Below, piece by piece: positions 16,142 to 24,770 of a stretch of 64,000 nt of DNA. The stretch is from the NCBI GenBank assembly GCA_947178125.1, contig CAMWXB010000009.1, positions 1 through 64,000 of the forward strand, given 5' to 3'. Origin of the DNA: an uncultured Lachnospiraceae bacterium. GTDB lineage: Bacteria > Bacillota > Clostridia > Lachnospirales > Lachnospiraceae. Numbering within the stretch: the first letter of the stretch is position 1; each line of letters starts with the position of its first letter. The position numbers and the translations under genes are program-made. Below the pieces are notes generated by a model that had not been told where the DNA came from, did no database searches, and saw only the letters and a list, made by a program, of their open reading frames with translations.

Positions 16142-17980
16142 CTAAATTGTACAATCCGGTTGTGAATAATCCCGGTCGAATAATGCTTCGAACTCTACTC
16201 TGCCAATCTTTTCCTTTTTCAAGAGCAGTTCAGCACAGGAATGCAGCACCTTCTCATGCTCCAGAATAATTTCCTTTGCCTTCCGGTAACATTCATCTAT
16301 GATTGACTTTACTTCCCTGTCGATTTCGCCGGAAATGCTTTCGCTATGGCTCTTGGCATGGGCTAAATCTCTTCCGATAAAGACCTCGTCGTCATCATTA
16401 TCATAATTAATAATGCCAATGTTTTCGGACATACCATACCGCGTTACCATACTGCGGGCCTTCTGGGTCGCTTTCTTAATATCGCTGTATGCCCCTGTTG
16501 TAATATCGTCGAAAATGATTTCCTCAGCAATACGCCCGCCGAGAGATACCATGATATCCTCTTTCATCTCACTCTTCGTCGTAAACATCTCATCCTTCTC
16601 GGGAAGCGGCATCGTATATCCCGCCGCCCCAAGTCCGGTCGGAATGATGGATACCGTATATACAGGACCGACATTTGGAAGCACATGGAACAAAATCGCA
16701 TGACCTGCCTCGTGATAAGCCGTAATCTTCTTTTCCTTATCGGATATGACGCGGCTTTTCTTCTCCGAACCGATACCGACTTTAATAAATGCCTTTTTGA
16801 TATCTTCCTGCTTTACAAAGACCCTTTTATCCATCGCCGCGTTGATTGCCGCTTCATTCAGAAGATTTTCCAAATCCGCGCCCGTAAACCCGGCCGTCGT
16901 CTGCGCAATCTGTTCCAGGTCAACATCATCCGCAAGCGGTTTATTCTTGGCATGGACATTCAAAATATCCTGCCTGCCGCCTACATCCGGTCTGGCAACA
17001 CTGATCTTTCTGTCAAAACGGCCCGGTCTCAAAATGGCAGGGTCCAGAATATCAACGCGGTTCGTCGCCGCCATGACGATAATTCCTTCATTGATGCCGA
17101 AGCCGTCCATCTCTACCAATAACTGGTTCAGTGTCTGTTCTCTTTCATCGTGGCCGCCGCCCATACCGGTACCACGCCGCCTTGCCACCGCGTCAATCTC
17201 ATCGATGAAAATAATACAGGGTGCATGCCTCTTCGCCTCTGCGAACATATCCCGGACACGGGATGCACCCACACCAACGAACATCTCTACGAAATCAGAA
17301 CCGGAAATGCTGAAAAACGGCACGTTTGCCTCTCCGGCAATCGCTTTGGCAAGCAGCGTCTTACCGGTACCCGGCGCACCCTCCAGCAGAACGCCCTTAG
17401 GAATCCTGGCGCCGACTTTGGTAAATTTACCCGGCTCCTTTAAAAATTCTACAATTTCTTCCAACTCTTCTTTTTCTTCTTTTAATCCGGCAACTTCATT
17501 TAAGGTAATCTTATTATCCCCAATCGAAAGCTTTGCGCGGCTCTTGCCGAAGTTCATCATCTTTCCGCCGCCGCTGCCTGCTGCATTCTGGGAATTCATC
17601 ATCACAAAGAAGAAAACACAGACGATCGTCACGAGCAGGACAGGGAATACACTGTTTAAGAACCAACTTTCCTCCGGCACATTCTCTACGGTCGGATCCA
17701 ATCCGTATCCTCTGACCAGACTTTCTGCTTCCATCGTATCCGTCACATATAAAATTTTTTCTTCTCCGCTCTTTAACGTGATTTCCAGAGAGCCTGTCGG
17801 CGTTTCTTTATTCGGGCAGATATTGACCATCGCCACTTCGCCGTTTTTTAACTGCGCCTCAAATTCTCCTTTTGTATAACCGCTGCCCTGTACTCTCAAC
17901 GTTCCAATCCACACGGTAAAAAGAAGAAGTCCAATAATAATCACAAAATATAAATAAAAATTTCTGCTATTCTTATTCAA
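16142..17980 (-). CDS. ftsH: ATP-dependent zinc metalloprotease FtsH
   Basis: Membrane-anchored AAA+ protease that degrades misfolded membrane proteins and regulators. Two transmembrane helices (about residues 8-28 and 108-127) flank an extracytoplasmic domain. The AAA domain has Walker A GAPGTGKT near residue 205, Walker B IIFIDEIDA and the second region of homology, and the protease domain has the zinc motif HEAGH near residue 421. At 612 residues it has the usual length. It is the last gene of the spoIIE-tilS-hpt-ftsH block, the same order as in Bacillus subtilis. Confidence 0.97.
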   Translation of the reverse strand: MNKNSRNFYLYFVIIIGLLLFTVWIGTLRVQGSGYTKGEFEAQLKNGEVAMVNICPNKETPTGSLEITLKSGEEKILYVTDTMEAESLVRGYGLDPTVENVPEESWFLNSVFPVLLVTIVCVFFFVMMNSQNAAGSGGGKMMNFGKSRAKLSIGDNKITLNEVAGLKEEKEELEEIVEFLKEPGKFTKVGARIPKGVLLEGAPGTGKTLLAKAIAGEANVPFFSISGSDFVEMFVGVGASRVRDMFAEAKRHAPCIIFIDEIDAVARRRGTGMGGGHDEREQTLNQLLVEMDGFGINEGIIVMAATNRVDILDPAILRPGRFDRKISVARPDVGGRQDILNVHAKNKPLADDVDLEQIAQTTAGFTGADLENLLNEAAINAAMDKRVFVKQEDIKKAFIKVGIGSEKKSRVISDKEKKITAYHEAGHAILFHVLPNVGPVYTVSIIPTGLGAAGYTMPLPEKDEMFTTKSEMKEDIMVSLGGRIAEEIIFDDITTGAYSDIKKATQKARSMVTRYGMSENIGIINYDNDDDEVFIGRDLAHAKSHSESISGEIDREVKSIIDECYRKAKEIILEHEKVLHSCAELLLKKEKIGRVEFEALFDRDYSQPDCTI

Positions 17981-18011
17981 AACAAACCTCTTTTCTTAAT
18001 AGAACCGCTAT

Positions 18012-18536
18012 TTAATCAAATTTTACAACGCCGATATAGGGCAGATTTCTGTATCGCTGGGCATAATCCAGACCATACCCTACGACAAATTCATCCGGAA
18101 TCTGAAATCCGGTATAGTCCGCCTTTACATCGACCACCCGCCTGTCCGGTTTATCCAACAGTGCACAGAGCTTCACATCTTCCGCTCCTCTGCTTCTCAT
18201 GAGTGAAAGCAGATAATCCAGCGTCCGACCGGTATCCACAATATCTTCCACGACCAGAACATGCCTTCCTTCAAGCGGTTCATCCAGGTCTTTTACAATT
18301 TTTACGACACCGCTGGACTCCGATGATGCTCCGTAACTGGAAACAGACATAAAATCTAATGATACAGGAACGGTAATCCTTTTGGCCAGCTCACATGTGA
18401 AAAAACTTGCTCCTTTCAAAATACAGACCAAATGAAGTTCTTTTCCCTCATAATCTCTGCTGATCTGCTCTCCTATCTGCCGAATCCTGGCATTGACTTC
18501 CTCTTCAGATAATAAAACTTCGACCCGTTCAGCCAT
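18012..18536 (-). CDS. hpt: Hypoxanthine phosphoribosyltransferase
   Basis: Purine-salvage enzyme that converts hypoxanthine or guanine plus PRPP into IMP or GMP. The PRPP-binding signature VLVVEDIVDTGRTL is present near residue 98, the family start region (VEVLLSEEEVNARIRQIGEQISRDY) and the pyrophosphate-loop neighbourhood LKGASFF are clear. The start overlaps the end of tilS by 8 bases, indicating translational coupling. The order tilS-hpt-ftsH is widely conserved in Firmicutes. Confidence 0.96.
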   Translation of the reverse strand: MAERVEVLLSEEEVNARIRQIGEQISRDYEGKELHLVCILKGASFFTCELAKRITVPVSLDFMSVSSYGASSESSGVVKIVKDLDEPLEGRHVLVVEDIVDTGRTLDYLLSLMRSRGAEDVKLCALLDKPDRRVVDVKADYTGFQIPDEFVVGYGLDYAQRYRNLPYIGVVKFD

Positions 18537-19989
18537 CGCTTTCCTCCTTCAACTGTACCTGTAAGATACGTTTTGTATTTTCATTCACCTTATAATACTG
18601 GCTGATGCGGTATCCCGGTATCCACAGTATATGCGGGCCATCCGCCAGTAAATAAATGCGTTCTCGCTGTATTTTGGGAATTTTCTCATTGATCATATAT
18701 TCCTTTATGGTTTTCTTCCGCAGAGCGCTGTCTATTGTCAGATAATCCCCCATTTTCCGCGTTCTGAACACTAAAACCGTAGTTATTTTATCATAATCAA
18801 ACCATTTCGTATATGTCTTTTTCGGAATATTTTGTTCTTTTTTGGAAAAAAACTCCTCTTTCGACACATATTGAAACGATACGTTTCCAAGACCCGGAAC
18901 CGTTATTTCTCCAGGAACCGTTATGGCGACCGGTAAATATTCTTCCTCGCAAAATTCTTTTTTCATGCGGCCCGCATTCTTTTTTTCTGTTCTCTTTAAC
19001 AGAAGCCTGTCATACTCTTTATAAGCTAACAGACCATAAGGAAGAAAAATCTCTCTGCTGCCATCCTTCTGCGTCAGCCGCATCAGTGCTTCGATATGCT
19101 CTTTCGTGATATCTTTCCTGTATGGCGTCAGCTGTTCCACATACCGTAACAGGATCCCTTTCTGCAGAAAAGGGTCTTCTTCCCGAAAAGCCGCAAGGTC
19201 CAGGGCCATATCGTTCTCTTCCCCGGAAAACATACACCTGTCATAAGCAAGGACGGTCTGCTTTCTGATAAAATCCTCTGTTTCTGCGAGAATCTCCGCA
19301 GCATCCCCGATATGTGCCGCGGCATTGGAGCAGATATGCTCTTCCGCATAAGATAAAATATGATGCCTGATCTTATTTCTTGTATAAAAATCTTCTTCGT
19401 TCGTACTATCCGTGCAAAAAGCAATCTTCTCTTCAATCAGATATGACTCTATTTCCTCCCGGCCAAGACACAGGAGAGGGCGAATGATCTTTTCCCGTAC
19501 CGGACGAATACTGCCAAGCCCCCGCAGACCGCTTCCACGAAACAAATGAAACAACATTGTCTCCGCTCTGTCATTTTGATTATGCGCGACCGCAATTTTA
19601 CAGACTTCTTCTTCCGCCAGCGCCTCTTCAAATGCCTGATAACGCAGCGCTCTTCCCGCTTCTTCCGGTGAAAGACCGTTTTCTTTCGCGTATCCTTCCA
19701 TATCCACTTTTTTCAGAAAAAAGGGAATCTCCCATTTCCGGCACAGTTCTTCTACATAATCGGCATCCTTCTGCGCATCTTCCCGGACGCCATGATGAAC
19801 ATGCACCACCATCAGCCGAAACGGAACTTCTTTTCTCAGTTTCTGTAATATAGAAAGCATACAGACAGAGTCCGCTCCGCCGGAAACACCGGCCAGAACC
19901 ATATCCCCCTCGGAAATCATCCGATAATTTTCAATATATGCCTTTACTTTTCCATAAATATCTTTTGTTTTTTTCAACCGAATCCGCAT
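18529..19989 (-). CDS. tilS: tRNA(Ile)-lysidine synthase TilS
   Basis: Modifies C34 of the minor tRNA-Ile (CAU) to lysidine so that it decodes AUA. The N-type ATP pyrophosphatase P-loop SGGADSVC is near residue 38-45 from this start, followed by HVHHGVREDAQKDADYVEELC, typical of TilS, and a C-terminal domain (about residues 370-480). The frame is open to a TTG at 20025, but that would overlap spoIIE; the ATG at 19989 is favoured, although its AGAAAGGG purine run sits unusually close to the ATG. It lies between spoIIE and hpt in the conserved order. Confidence 0.93.
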   Translation of the reverse strand: MRIRLKKTKDIYGKVKAYIENYRMISEGDMVLAGVSGGADSVCMLSILQKLRKEVPFRLMVVHVHHGVREDAQKDADYVEELCRKWEIPFFLKKVDMEGYAKENGLSPEEAGRALRYQAFEEALAEEEVCKIAVAHNQNDRAETMLFHLFRGSGLRGLGSIRPVREKIIRPLLCLGREEIESYLIEEKIAFCTDSTNEEDFYTRNKIRHHILSYAEEHICSNAAAHIGDAAEILAETEDFIRKQTVLAYDRCMFSGEENDMALDLAAFREEDPFLQKGILLRYVEQLTPYRKDITKEHIEALMRLTQKDGSREIFLPYGLLAYKEYDRLLLKRTEKKNAGRMKKEFCEEEYLPVAITVPGEITVPGLGNVSFQYVSKEEFFSKKEQNIPKKTYTKWFDYDKITTVLVFRTRKMGDYLTIDSALRKKTIKEYMINEKIPKIQRERIYLLADGPHILWIPGYRISQYYKVNENTKRILQVQLKEESDG

Positions 19990-19996
19990 CCCTTTC

Positions 19997-21187
19997 TCAG
20001 CAATAACGCCACATGCCGATAACAAGCACTGTCATATCATCCCGTATCTTCCCTTTGCTCTGATGAAGACAGTAATTCAATATCTGCCCCGCAATCTCTC
20101 CCGGATTTGTATGAGATATTTTTCCGAGCAGTTCCGGAAGAATTTCCTCTCCGATTCCCTGCTCCAGCGCATCCAGCACGCCGTCAGAAAGCATAATGAT
20201 GTAATCCCCGTCCTGAAGCTGCCTGTGTATCGTCTCAGGTTCTATCTGCTGGAAAACACCAAGCGGAAGATTCCGCGCCGAAAGCCTGTCCACCAGATGT
20301 TCCCTTTTAATATAAGTGCATGCTGCTCCTATTTTCATAAATTCGCAGGCTCCCGTATAAAGGTTCAGTTCACAAATATCCAGCGTGGACATATTTTGTT
20401 CCTGCTCCCCTGACGCCAGCGCCCCGTTAATAATCTGGACCGCTGCTTCTTTTCGGAATCCCGCTTCCAGAAGCCGCTCCATCATTTCTATGACCCGGCC
20501 GGATTCCTCACAGGCCTTTTCACCGGAACCCATGCCATCGGAAAGGATTGCGACCATTCTTCCCTGTTCTATTTCACAAAAAGAATAATTATCTCCCGAA
20601 ATTTTCTCCGTTTCCTTCGTTGCCTTTGCAAATCCGGTCAAAATATGAAAAGCCGGCTCTTCCATAAAATAATAAACATTCCATTCTCTTGCCATAAACA
20701 AAGGAGTATGATCGGATGCCCGAACCCTGACATTCATTGCCACTGAAATCAAATCAGCCACATCCTCCAGCGTGACCGCTTCCTGCATCTGTGTTTTCAT
20801 CATCAGGCTCATGGTCAGATGCCCGTCTTCGTTCTCCAGAATCATAAAATTTTTCAGAAGGATTCCCACATCTTTCAGGCAGTGGGCAACCTGTCTGTAT
20901 TTCCGCTCTCCTATTGGATGATACTGATAGGCCTCTTTGGCCACATTAGACATAATATTGGCCATTTCCTTTAAATGTTCTGCAAGCAGTCCTCTGCTTT
21001 CACACAGTTTTTTCTGCCAGAGATATTCCTGTCTGTCTTTATCTTCCGGGGAAATCTCTGCTTTTTCCTCTTCAAAAAGTTCTGCCAGGTCCTGAAAAGA
21101 CTCTGCGTAACCCAATAACTTCTGCCTGCCATATTCCGGTATTATTGTGACTATATTATCATCTTTTATTTCCGCCTGTTTTCTCAT
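19997..21187 (-). CDS. spoIIE: SpoIIE-type PP2C serine phosphatase lacking the membrane domain
   Basis: SpoIIE dephosphorylates the anti-anti-sigma factor SpoIIAA and so activates sigma-F in the forespore. The C-terminal PP2C-like domain is intact, with the metal-binding LSDGMGSG near residue 220, NMSTLDICELNLYTG and MLSDGVLDA near residue 333. Position between divIC and tilS identifies the locus. It is only 396 residues, against about 800 for the Bacillus protein, and contains no hydrophobic segment, so the multi-pass membrane domain is missing. The upstream region has no coding remnant that would restore it. A GGAGG site lies 12 bases before the ATG. Alternatively it is a soluble paralogue that took the locus. 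Confidence 0.8.
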   Translation of the reverse strand: MRKQAEIKDDNIVTIIPEYGRQKLLGYAESFQDLAELFEEEKAEISPEDKDRQEYLWQKKLCESRGLLAEHLKEMANIMSNVAKEAYQYHPIGERKYRQVAHCLKDVGILLKNFMILENEDGHLTMSLMMKTQMQEAVTLEDVADLISVAMNVRVRASDHTPLFMAREWNVYYFMEEPAFHILTGFAKATKETEKISGDNYSFCEIEQGRMVAILSDGMGSGEKACEESGRVIEMMERLLEAGFRKEAAVQIINGALASGEQEQNMSTLDICELNLYTGACEFMKIGAACTYIKREHLVDRLSARNLPLGVFQQIEPETIHRQLQDGDYIIMLSDGVLDALEQGIGEEILPELLGKISHTNPGEIAGQILNYCLHQSKGKIRDDMTVLVIGMWRYC

Positions 21188-21310
21188 ACCAACAACGAGC
21201 CTCCTTTTTTGCCATCTATTTAATCAATATATGTGAGGCCTGTCCGTATTATTCACCAAAATTTACAAAAATTATCCTGTTCTTTTTTATAGCATAAATT
21301 TTTATAGAAT

Positions 21311-21345
21311 AAAAAACAGATTTCGGATACTCTCCCAAATCTGTT
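21311..21345 (-). terminator. Terminator after divIC
   Basis: On the minus strand AACAGATTT and AAATCTGTT (complements of 21337-21345 and 21315-21323) pair and are followed by T residues. The stem base touches the divIC stop codon. It separates the yabP-yabQ-divIC unit from spoIIE, which must have its own promoter. Confidence 0.7.
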
Positions 21346-21650
21346 TATTTTTCGTCTTTAAAAATAATCTCGCCTTCATATACCAGACCGAGCTTATCTT
21401 TAGCCAGCTCCTCAACATACTTTTTTGTCTGTGTATATTTCCCATATTCCGCTATTTCTTCAGTCCGCATTTTTTCCGCATCGATTTCTTCCTGCAATGT
21501 CATTTCTTTCTGTTCGTAAGCCTCTTTTTTCCCACGAAGTTCGACGCTTTTAACTGTCACGACGACCAACATCATCAATACGACCATCGTGACCAGAAGC
21601 ATTCCGGTTCTATTCTGCCGCTTCTTGCGATATGCTATCTTTCTTGCCAT
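21345..21650 (-). CDS. divIC: Septum formation initiator DivIC/FtsB family protein
   Basis: Small bitopic division protein of about 101 residues that works with FtsL and DivIB at the septum. A short basic cytoplasmic tail (ARKIAYRKKRQNR) precedes one transmembrane helix (about residues 15-35) and an extracellular coiled coil ending in YVEELAKDKLGLVYEGEIIF, the family's conserved C-terminal motif. The frame runs up to a TTG at 21662, but the ATG at 21650, with TTGGGG upstream, fits the family. It follows yabQ by 18 bases. Confidence 0.92.
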   Translation of the reverse strand: MARKIAYRKKRQNRTGMLLVTMVVLMMLVVVTVKSVELRGKKEAYEQKEMTLQEEIDAEKMRTEEIAEYGKYTQTKKYVEELAKDKLGLVYEGEIIFKDEK

Positions 21651-21668
21651 TGTATACCCCAATACTGT

Positions 21669-22157
21669 TTAATGTTTACATAAAACTATTTTAAGTGTTT
21701 TTAGAATGCCAGTCAACTTATTTTTTATGAAATTTTGACATTTTCTTGATTTGTTTTTCAAAAATATTGCAAATCTTTTAATTACGGAAAACAGCCATTT
21801 TAGCGGTTTTACTATAATTTGTATAATACGAAATAGAAACCACATTATCTTGTATATACATGTTGACATAATATGTATGAACGGCTTGCTGATGACCAGT
21901 TTATAAAAAATCATCCCAAGCATGGCTCCCAATACCGTAAACCATCTCAGTACACCGTTATTCTCCCGATAAAGCATATAAAAAACACCCAGACCGCAGG
22001 CTGCCCAGAAAAGAAAATCCTCAAATGAGAGCCAGAAGAGATTATGCCTGATCAACTTTCTCAAAATCAGAAACCAGTCATAGGCAAAAGTGATCACAAT
22101 GCCCATTATAATAGAATGTAGGAAAAAGGTAATTTCCTGTATGATATCTTGACTCAT
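21669..22157 (-). CDS. yabQ: Spore cortex biosynthesis protein YabQ
   Basis: Forespore outer-membrane protein needed for cortex formation. About four hydrophobic segments lie in the first 110 residues, followed by a basic C-terminal tail, giving the characteristic YabQ pattern; its place between yabP and divIC is decisive. The frame is open upstream to 22205, but the ATG at 22157 has AGGTGG in front and starts 7 bases after the yabP stop, giving about 162 residues. Sequence similarity is low across this family, so synteny carries much of the weight. Confidence 0.88.
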   Translation of the reverse strand: MSQDIIQEITFFLHSIIMGIVITFAYDWFLILRKLIRHNLFWLSFEDFLFWAACGLGVFYMLYRENNGVLRWFTVLGAMLGMIFYKLVISKPFIHIMSTCIYKIMWFLFRIIQIIVKPLKWLFSVIKRFAIFLKNKSRKCQNFIKNKLTGILKTLKIVLCKH

Positions 22158-22164
22158 AGACCAC

Positions 22165-22455
22165 CTACTTGAACAGCCTTGCCAGCAAAGATTCTCCCTT
22201 GGCATTATAGCCGGCAGTTTCTGAATAAGTAAAACTGTCTATCCTGCCGTCTATGTCCACTTCTCCTTTGTCGAGCGACAGCCTGCTTACATGAAGTTCA
22301 TTTCCTTTTATCATCAACATTCCCTGTGTCGTTTCCAGCAAAATCTCATTGACATCAAAAGATAATACATCATTTACGCCGCTGATAGTACATGTCCTTC
22401 TATTCGTAAGCATCAGCTTATGCGAGCCCTTATTGATACTGTTCAAATCCTCCAT
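22165..22455 (-). CDS. yabP: Sporulation protein YabP
   Basis: A 96-residue member of the YabP/YqfC family, small beta-rich proteins required for cortex assembly around the forespore. The sequence alternates short strands, with NRRTCTISGVNDVLSFDVNEILLETTQGMLMIKG as the recognisable core and LDKGEVDIDGRIDSFTYSE following. It starts after an AGGGAGG site and lies directly upstream of yabQ, with which it is co-transcribed; together they imply that the organism forms spores. Confidence 0.93.
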   Translation of the reverse strand: MEDLNSINKGSHKLMLTNRRTCTISGVNDVLSFDVNEILLETTQGMLMIKGNELHVSRLSLDKGEVDIDGRIDSFTYSETAGYNAKGESLLARLFK

Positions 22456-22519
22456 ACATACCTCCCTGAAAACTTCTTCCAGTTAAGTGTATGCCCGATT
22501 TCCTGTCTTTAGAACCAGA

Positions 22520-22762
22520 TTACGTCAAATAACGGAACAACTCTTTCGCCTCTTCCTTCCGCACCGTTTCCTGAACGTCCAGAACCTCCACTTTTACCTC
22601 TTTGTTCCCAAACTGAATCGTGATCTTATCTCCTGCTTTTACATTCGCCGATGCCTTTGCAGGTTTATCATTGACAAAAACTCTCCCTGCATCGCACGCC
22701 TCATTTGCCACCGTCCGCCTTTTGATCAGACGGGAAACTTTTAAATATTTATCTAATCTCAT
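22520..22762 (-). CDS. rqcP: S4-domain RNA-binding protein RqcP (YabO)
   Basis: An 80-residue S4-domain protein. In Bacillus, RqcP binds stalled 50S-peptidyl-tRNA complexes and helps RqcH to add alanine tails during ribosome-associated quality control. The S4 RNA-binding pattern is complete: MRLDKYLKVSRLIKRRT at the start, then GRVFVNDKPAKASANVKAGDKITIQFG. It precedes yabP with a 64-base gap and follows the HU gene, as in many clostridia. Confidence 0.93.
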   Translation of the reverse strand: MRLDKYLKVSRLIKRRTVANEACDAGRVFVNDKPAKASANVKAGDKITIQFGNKEVKVEVLDVQETVRKEEAKELFRYLT

Positions 22763-22794
22763 AATAATCTATCCCTTTCTCACAATACGAGAAG

Positions 22795-22833
22795 GAAGAA
22801 AAAGACCTGTATTATGCCAAGCACATACAGGTC
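22795..22833 (-). terminator. Terminator of the HU gene
   Basis: GACCTGTA (22804-22811) and TACAGGTC (22826-22833) form the stem; on the minus strand it is followed by a T-rich tail (CTTTTTCTTCC). It lies between the HU and rqcP genes. Confidence 0.8.
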
Positions 22834-22861
22834 ATTCCTCTCGTCATCAATTTACAATTTC

Positions 22862-23134
22862 TTAGTTAAGAGAATCTTTTAAAGCCTTGCCTGCTTTGAA
22901 CTTAGGAGCCTTAGATGCAGGAATCTTCATAACGGCACCACTCTGCGGATTTCTACCTTCTCTTGCTGCTCTTTCGCTGACTTCAAAAGTACCAAAACCA
23001 ACTAACTGTACTTTTCCGCCTTTCTTTAATTCATCAGCAACAACATCTGTAAAAGCTTTCAATGCCTTCTCTGTATCCTTCTTGGATAATCCTGCCTGAT
23101 CAGCCATAGCTGCAACTAACTCTGTCTTGTTCAT
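22862..23134 (-). CDS. hup: HU family nucleoid DNA-binding protein
   Basis: A 90-residue histone-like protein that bends DNA and compacts the nucleoid. It shows the full HU pattern: MNKTELVAAMADQAGLSKKD, then the GFGTFEVSERAAREGRNPQSG signature at about residues 46-66 and a lysine-rich C-terminal helix. It has a strong ribosome-binding site (GAGGAGGAAC), a near-consensus promoter and its own terminator, consistent with high expression. Confidence 0.98.
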   Translation of the reverse strand: MNKTELVAAMADQAGLSKKDTEKALKAFTDVVADELKKGGKVQLVGFGTFEVSERAAREGRNPQSGAVMKIPASKAPKFKAGKALKDSLN

Positions 23135-23203
23135 TTTAGTTCCTCCTCTTTATATGAGTTTACATTGTCTTTAGAAGTCTCCATTTTGAAACATCTATGT
23201 CTA

Positions 23204-23232
23204 TTTATATACGTTTTCTAGCGTGTTGTCAA
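23204..23232 (-). promoter_or_regulatory. Strong sigma-A promoter of the HU gene
   Basis: On the minus strand a perfect TTGACA (23227-23232) is followed 17 bases later by TATAAA (23204-23209), about 70 bases before the HU start. Confidence 0.85.
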
Positions 23233-23301
23233 GCCATAAATGCCTTTTTACAAGGTTTTTCGAAAAATTTGCAGTTTTATTATATTATGTAAATGAGATT
23301 T

Positions 23302-24750
23302 CTAATTTTCAATTTCATTCCCACTGACCGTATTACCGCTGACAGTAGTCATATTCTCCGTACTGCTCCTGGAAGAACTCCGTGTACTTTGGCTTGAAGA
23401 ACTTCTGTTTCCACTGACCGTATCGTAATATTCCGGTTCCAGATCGGTAAAGGAATAGGTAATATCCTGTCCGTCATCATAGAGATAGACTGTATAGCTC
23501 TTTGCCTGATATCCGGTCTTTCTCAAGGTAATCGTATGGCTTCCTGTCACCTTCTTGAAATTGACCGGGGAAATACCTATATAATTGCCATCCAGATAAA
23601 CTTCCACATCCTGAGGAGCGTCAATATAAACTCTGTTTCCCGTTACCGCATTCTCTACTTCGCTGCTCTCACTGCTGTTTTCATTGTCTTTGCTGCTCTC
23701 GCTCTCATCTTCCGTCTCTTTCTCATCTTCCTCTTCCAATGTAAAGCTGATGCTCGCATATGCAGAACCTACCTGAATATGTTTCGTCAGGGACTGATAT
23801 CCCTCCGCTTCCAGCGAAATCCGGTGAATACCATAGGTAAGCTCCACCTCCTGGCTGATATCGACCGCTTCTCCGTCAATCTTTACTGTCGCTTCGGAAG
23901 GATTTACAGAAAATAAAATTTTTCCTGTTTTATCCGCTATAATTTCAAGATCCCCTACATCCAGCACGACCTCTTTATCTCTTTCAATCGTTACTTCTTT
24001 CAGACATTTTGCATTTCCGTTAGATAAAGATACCTGATAGCTTCCTTCCGGTACCGCCAGAAGCATATTATCCGTTATCTGCTGAATCACTGTGTTTCCG
24101 ACTTCAATCCAACCGCCCACTAATGCCTGATCATTGGAAAGACGAAGATAACCATGACCCTTCTGCACTTTAATACTGTATATTTCATGGTCAATACCGC
24201 TGAATGTCAGAACATCCTTATTTACGATATCCATTACTTCGACCCGTCTGCCATCCGATAAGACCACTACCTGGTCCGACAGGGAATATGTACCCGAACC
24301 AATCGTCGCTGTCCTGTTCATACCGCCCAGATCATAATTTTCAATATTATCATATACCCATGACTGCGGAGACAGCTGCACGCTCGCAAGCCTCTTCTTT
24401 CCTCTTAAAAAAGTGATGTCTACAATATCCCCTTCTTTGATCTGAGACATCGACATAGGACCTTCGTATCTGTCCTTCACATAAGTTGTCCCATCATAAG
24501 AAAGAGTATACTGTTTTCCTGTCGCTATGTTCATGAACGTAATATTTCCACTGTCAAAATCCGTAGAAAGTACTACCGCCGTATCTGCCGAATCGTAACT
24601 TCCGGCTTCCGCTACGACAAAATCGGTCCCTATCGTATTCTGGTCGTTCTCCCTGGCAAGACCGATATTGCTTGCCTGGGATGTACAACCGGTGATCACG
24701 AGCGCTAATACCATAACGCCAGTTACAAATGCTGATAATCTCTTGTACAT
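23302..24750 (-). CDS. PEGA-domain lipoprotein
   Basis: A 482-residue secreted lipoprotein of unknown role. The signal peptide ends with the lipobox VITGC (Cys22), so the protein should be anchored to the outer face of the membrane. Two PEGA-like beta domains can be seen: one around residues 260-325 (PSEATVKIDGEAVDISQEV then GIHRISLEAEGYQS) and one around 365-435 (VEVYLDGNYIGISPVNFKKV then GSHTITLRKTGYQ). They are separated by a Glu/Ser-rich linker, and the C-terminus is a serine-rich tail with a repeated TVSGN motif. It follows the CotS-like gene by 20 bases, suggesting one transcript. Confidence 0.85.
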   Translation of the reverse strand: MYKRLSAFVTGVMVLALVITGCTSQASNIGLARENDQNTIGTDFVVAEAGSYDSADTAVVLSTDFDSGNITFMNIATGKQYTLSYDGTTYVKDRYEGPMSMSQIKEGDIVDITFLRGKKRLASVQLSPQSWVYDNIENYDLGGMNRTATIGSGTYSLSDQVVVLSDGRRVEVMDIVNKDVLTFSGIDHEIYSIKVQKGHGYLRLSNDQALVGGWIEVGNTVIQQITDNMLLAVPEGSYQVSLSNGNAKCLKEVTIERDKEVVLDVGDLEIIADKTGKILFSVNPSEATVKIDGEAVDISQEVELTYGIHRISLEAEGYQSLTKHIQVGSAYASISFTLEEEDEKETEDESESSKDNENSSESSEVENAVTGNRVYIDAPQDVEVYLDGNYIGISPVNFKKVTGSHTITLRKTGYQAKSYTVYLYDDGQDITYSFTDLEPEYYDTVSGNRSSSSQSTRSSSRSSTENMTTVSGNTVSGNEIEN

Positions 24751-24770
24751 CCTGAATCCTTACCTTTCCA

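Noticed and set aside
16746-17879. 377-codon plus-strand frame opposite ftsH
   Set aside because: FtsH is certain on the minus strand and the antisense product has no recognisable domain or start signal.
21188-21310. Missing SpoIIE membrane domain hidden by a frameshift upstream of spoIIE
   Set aside because: The gap is only about 120 bases, A/T-rich and ends at the divIC terminator, so it cannot hold a 300-residue membrane domain.
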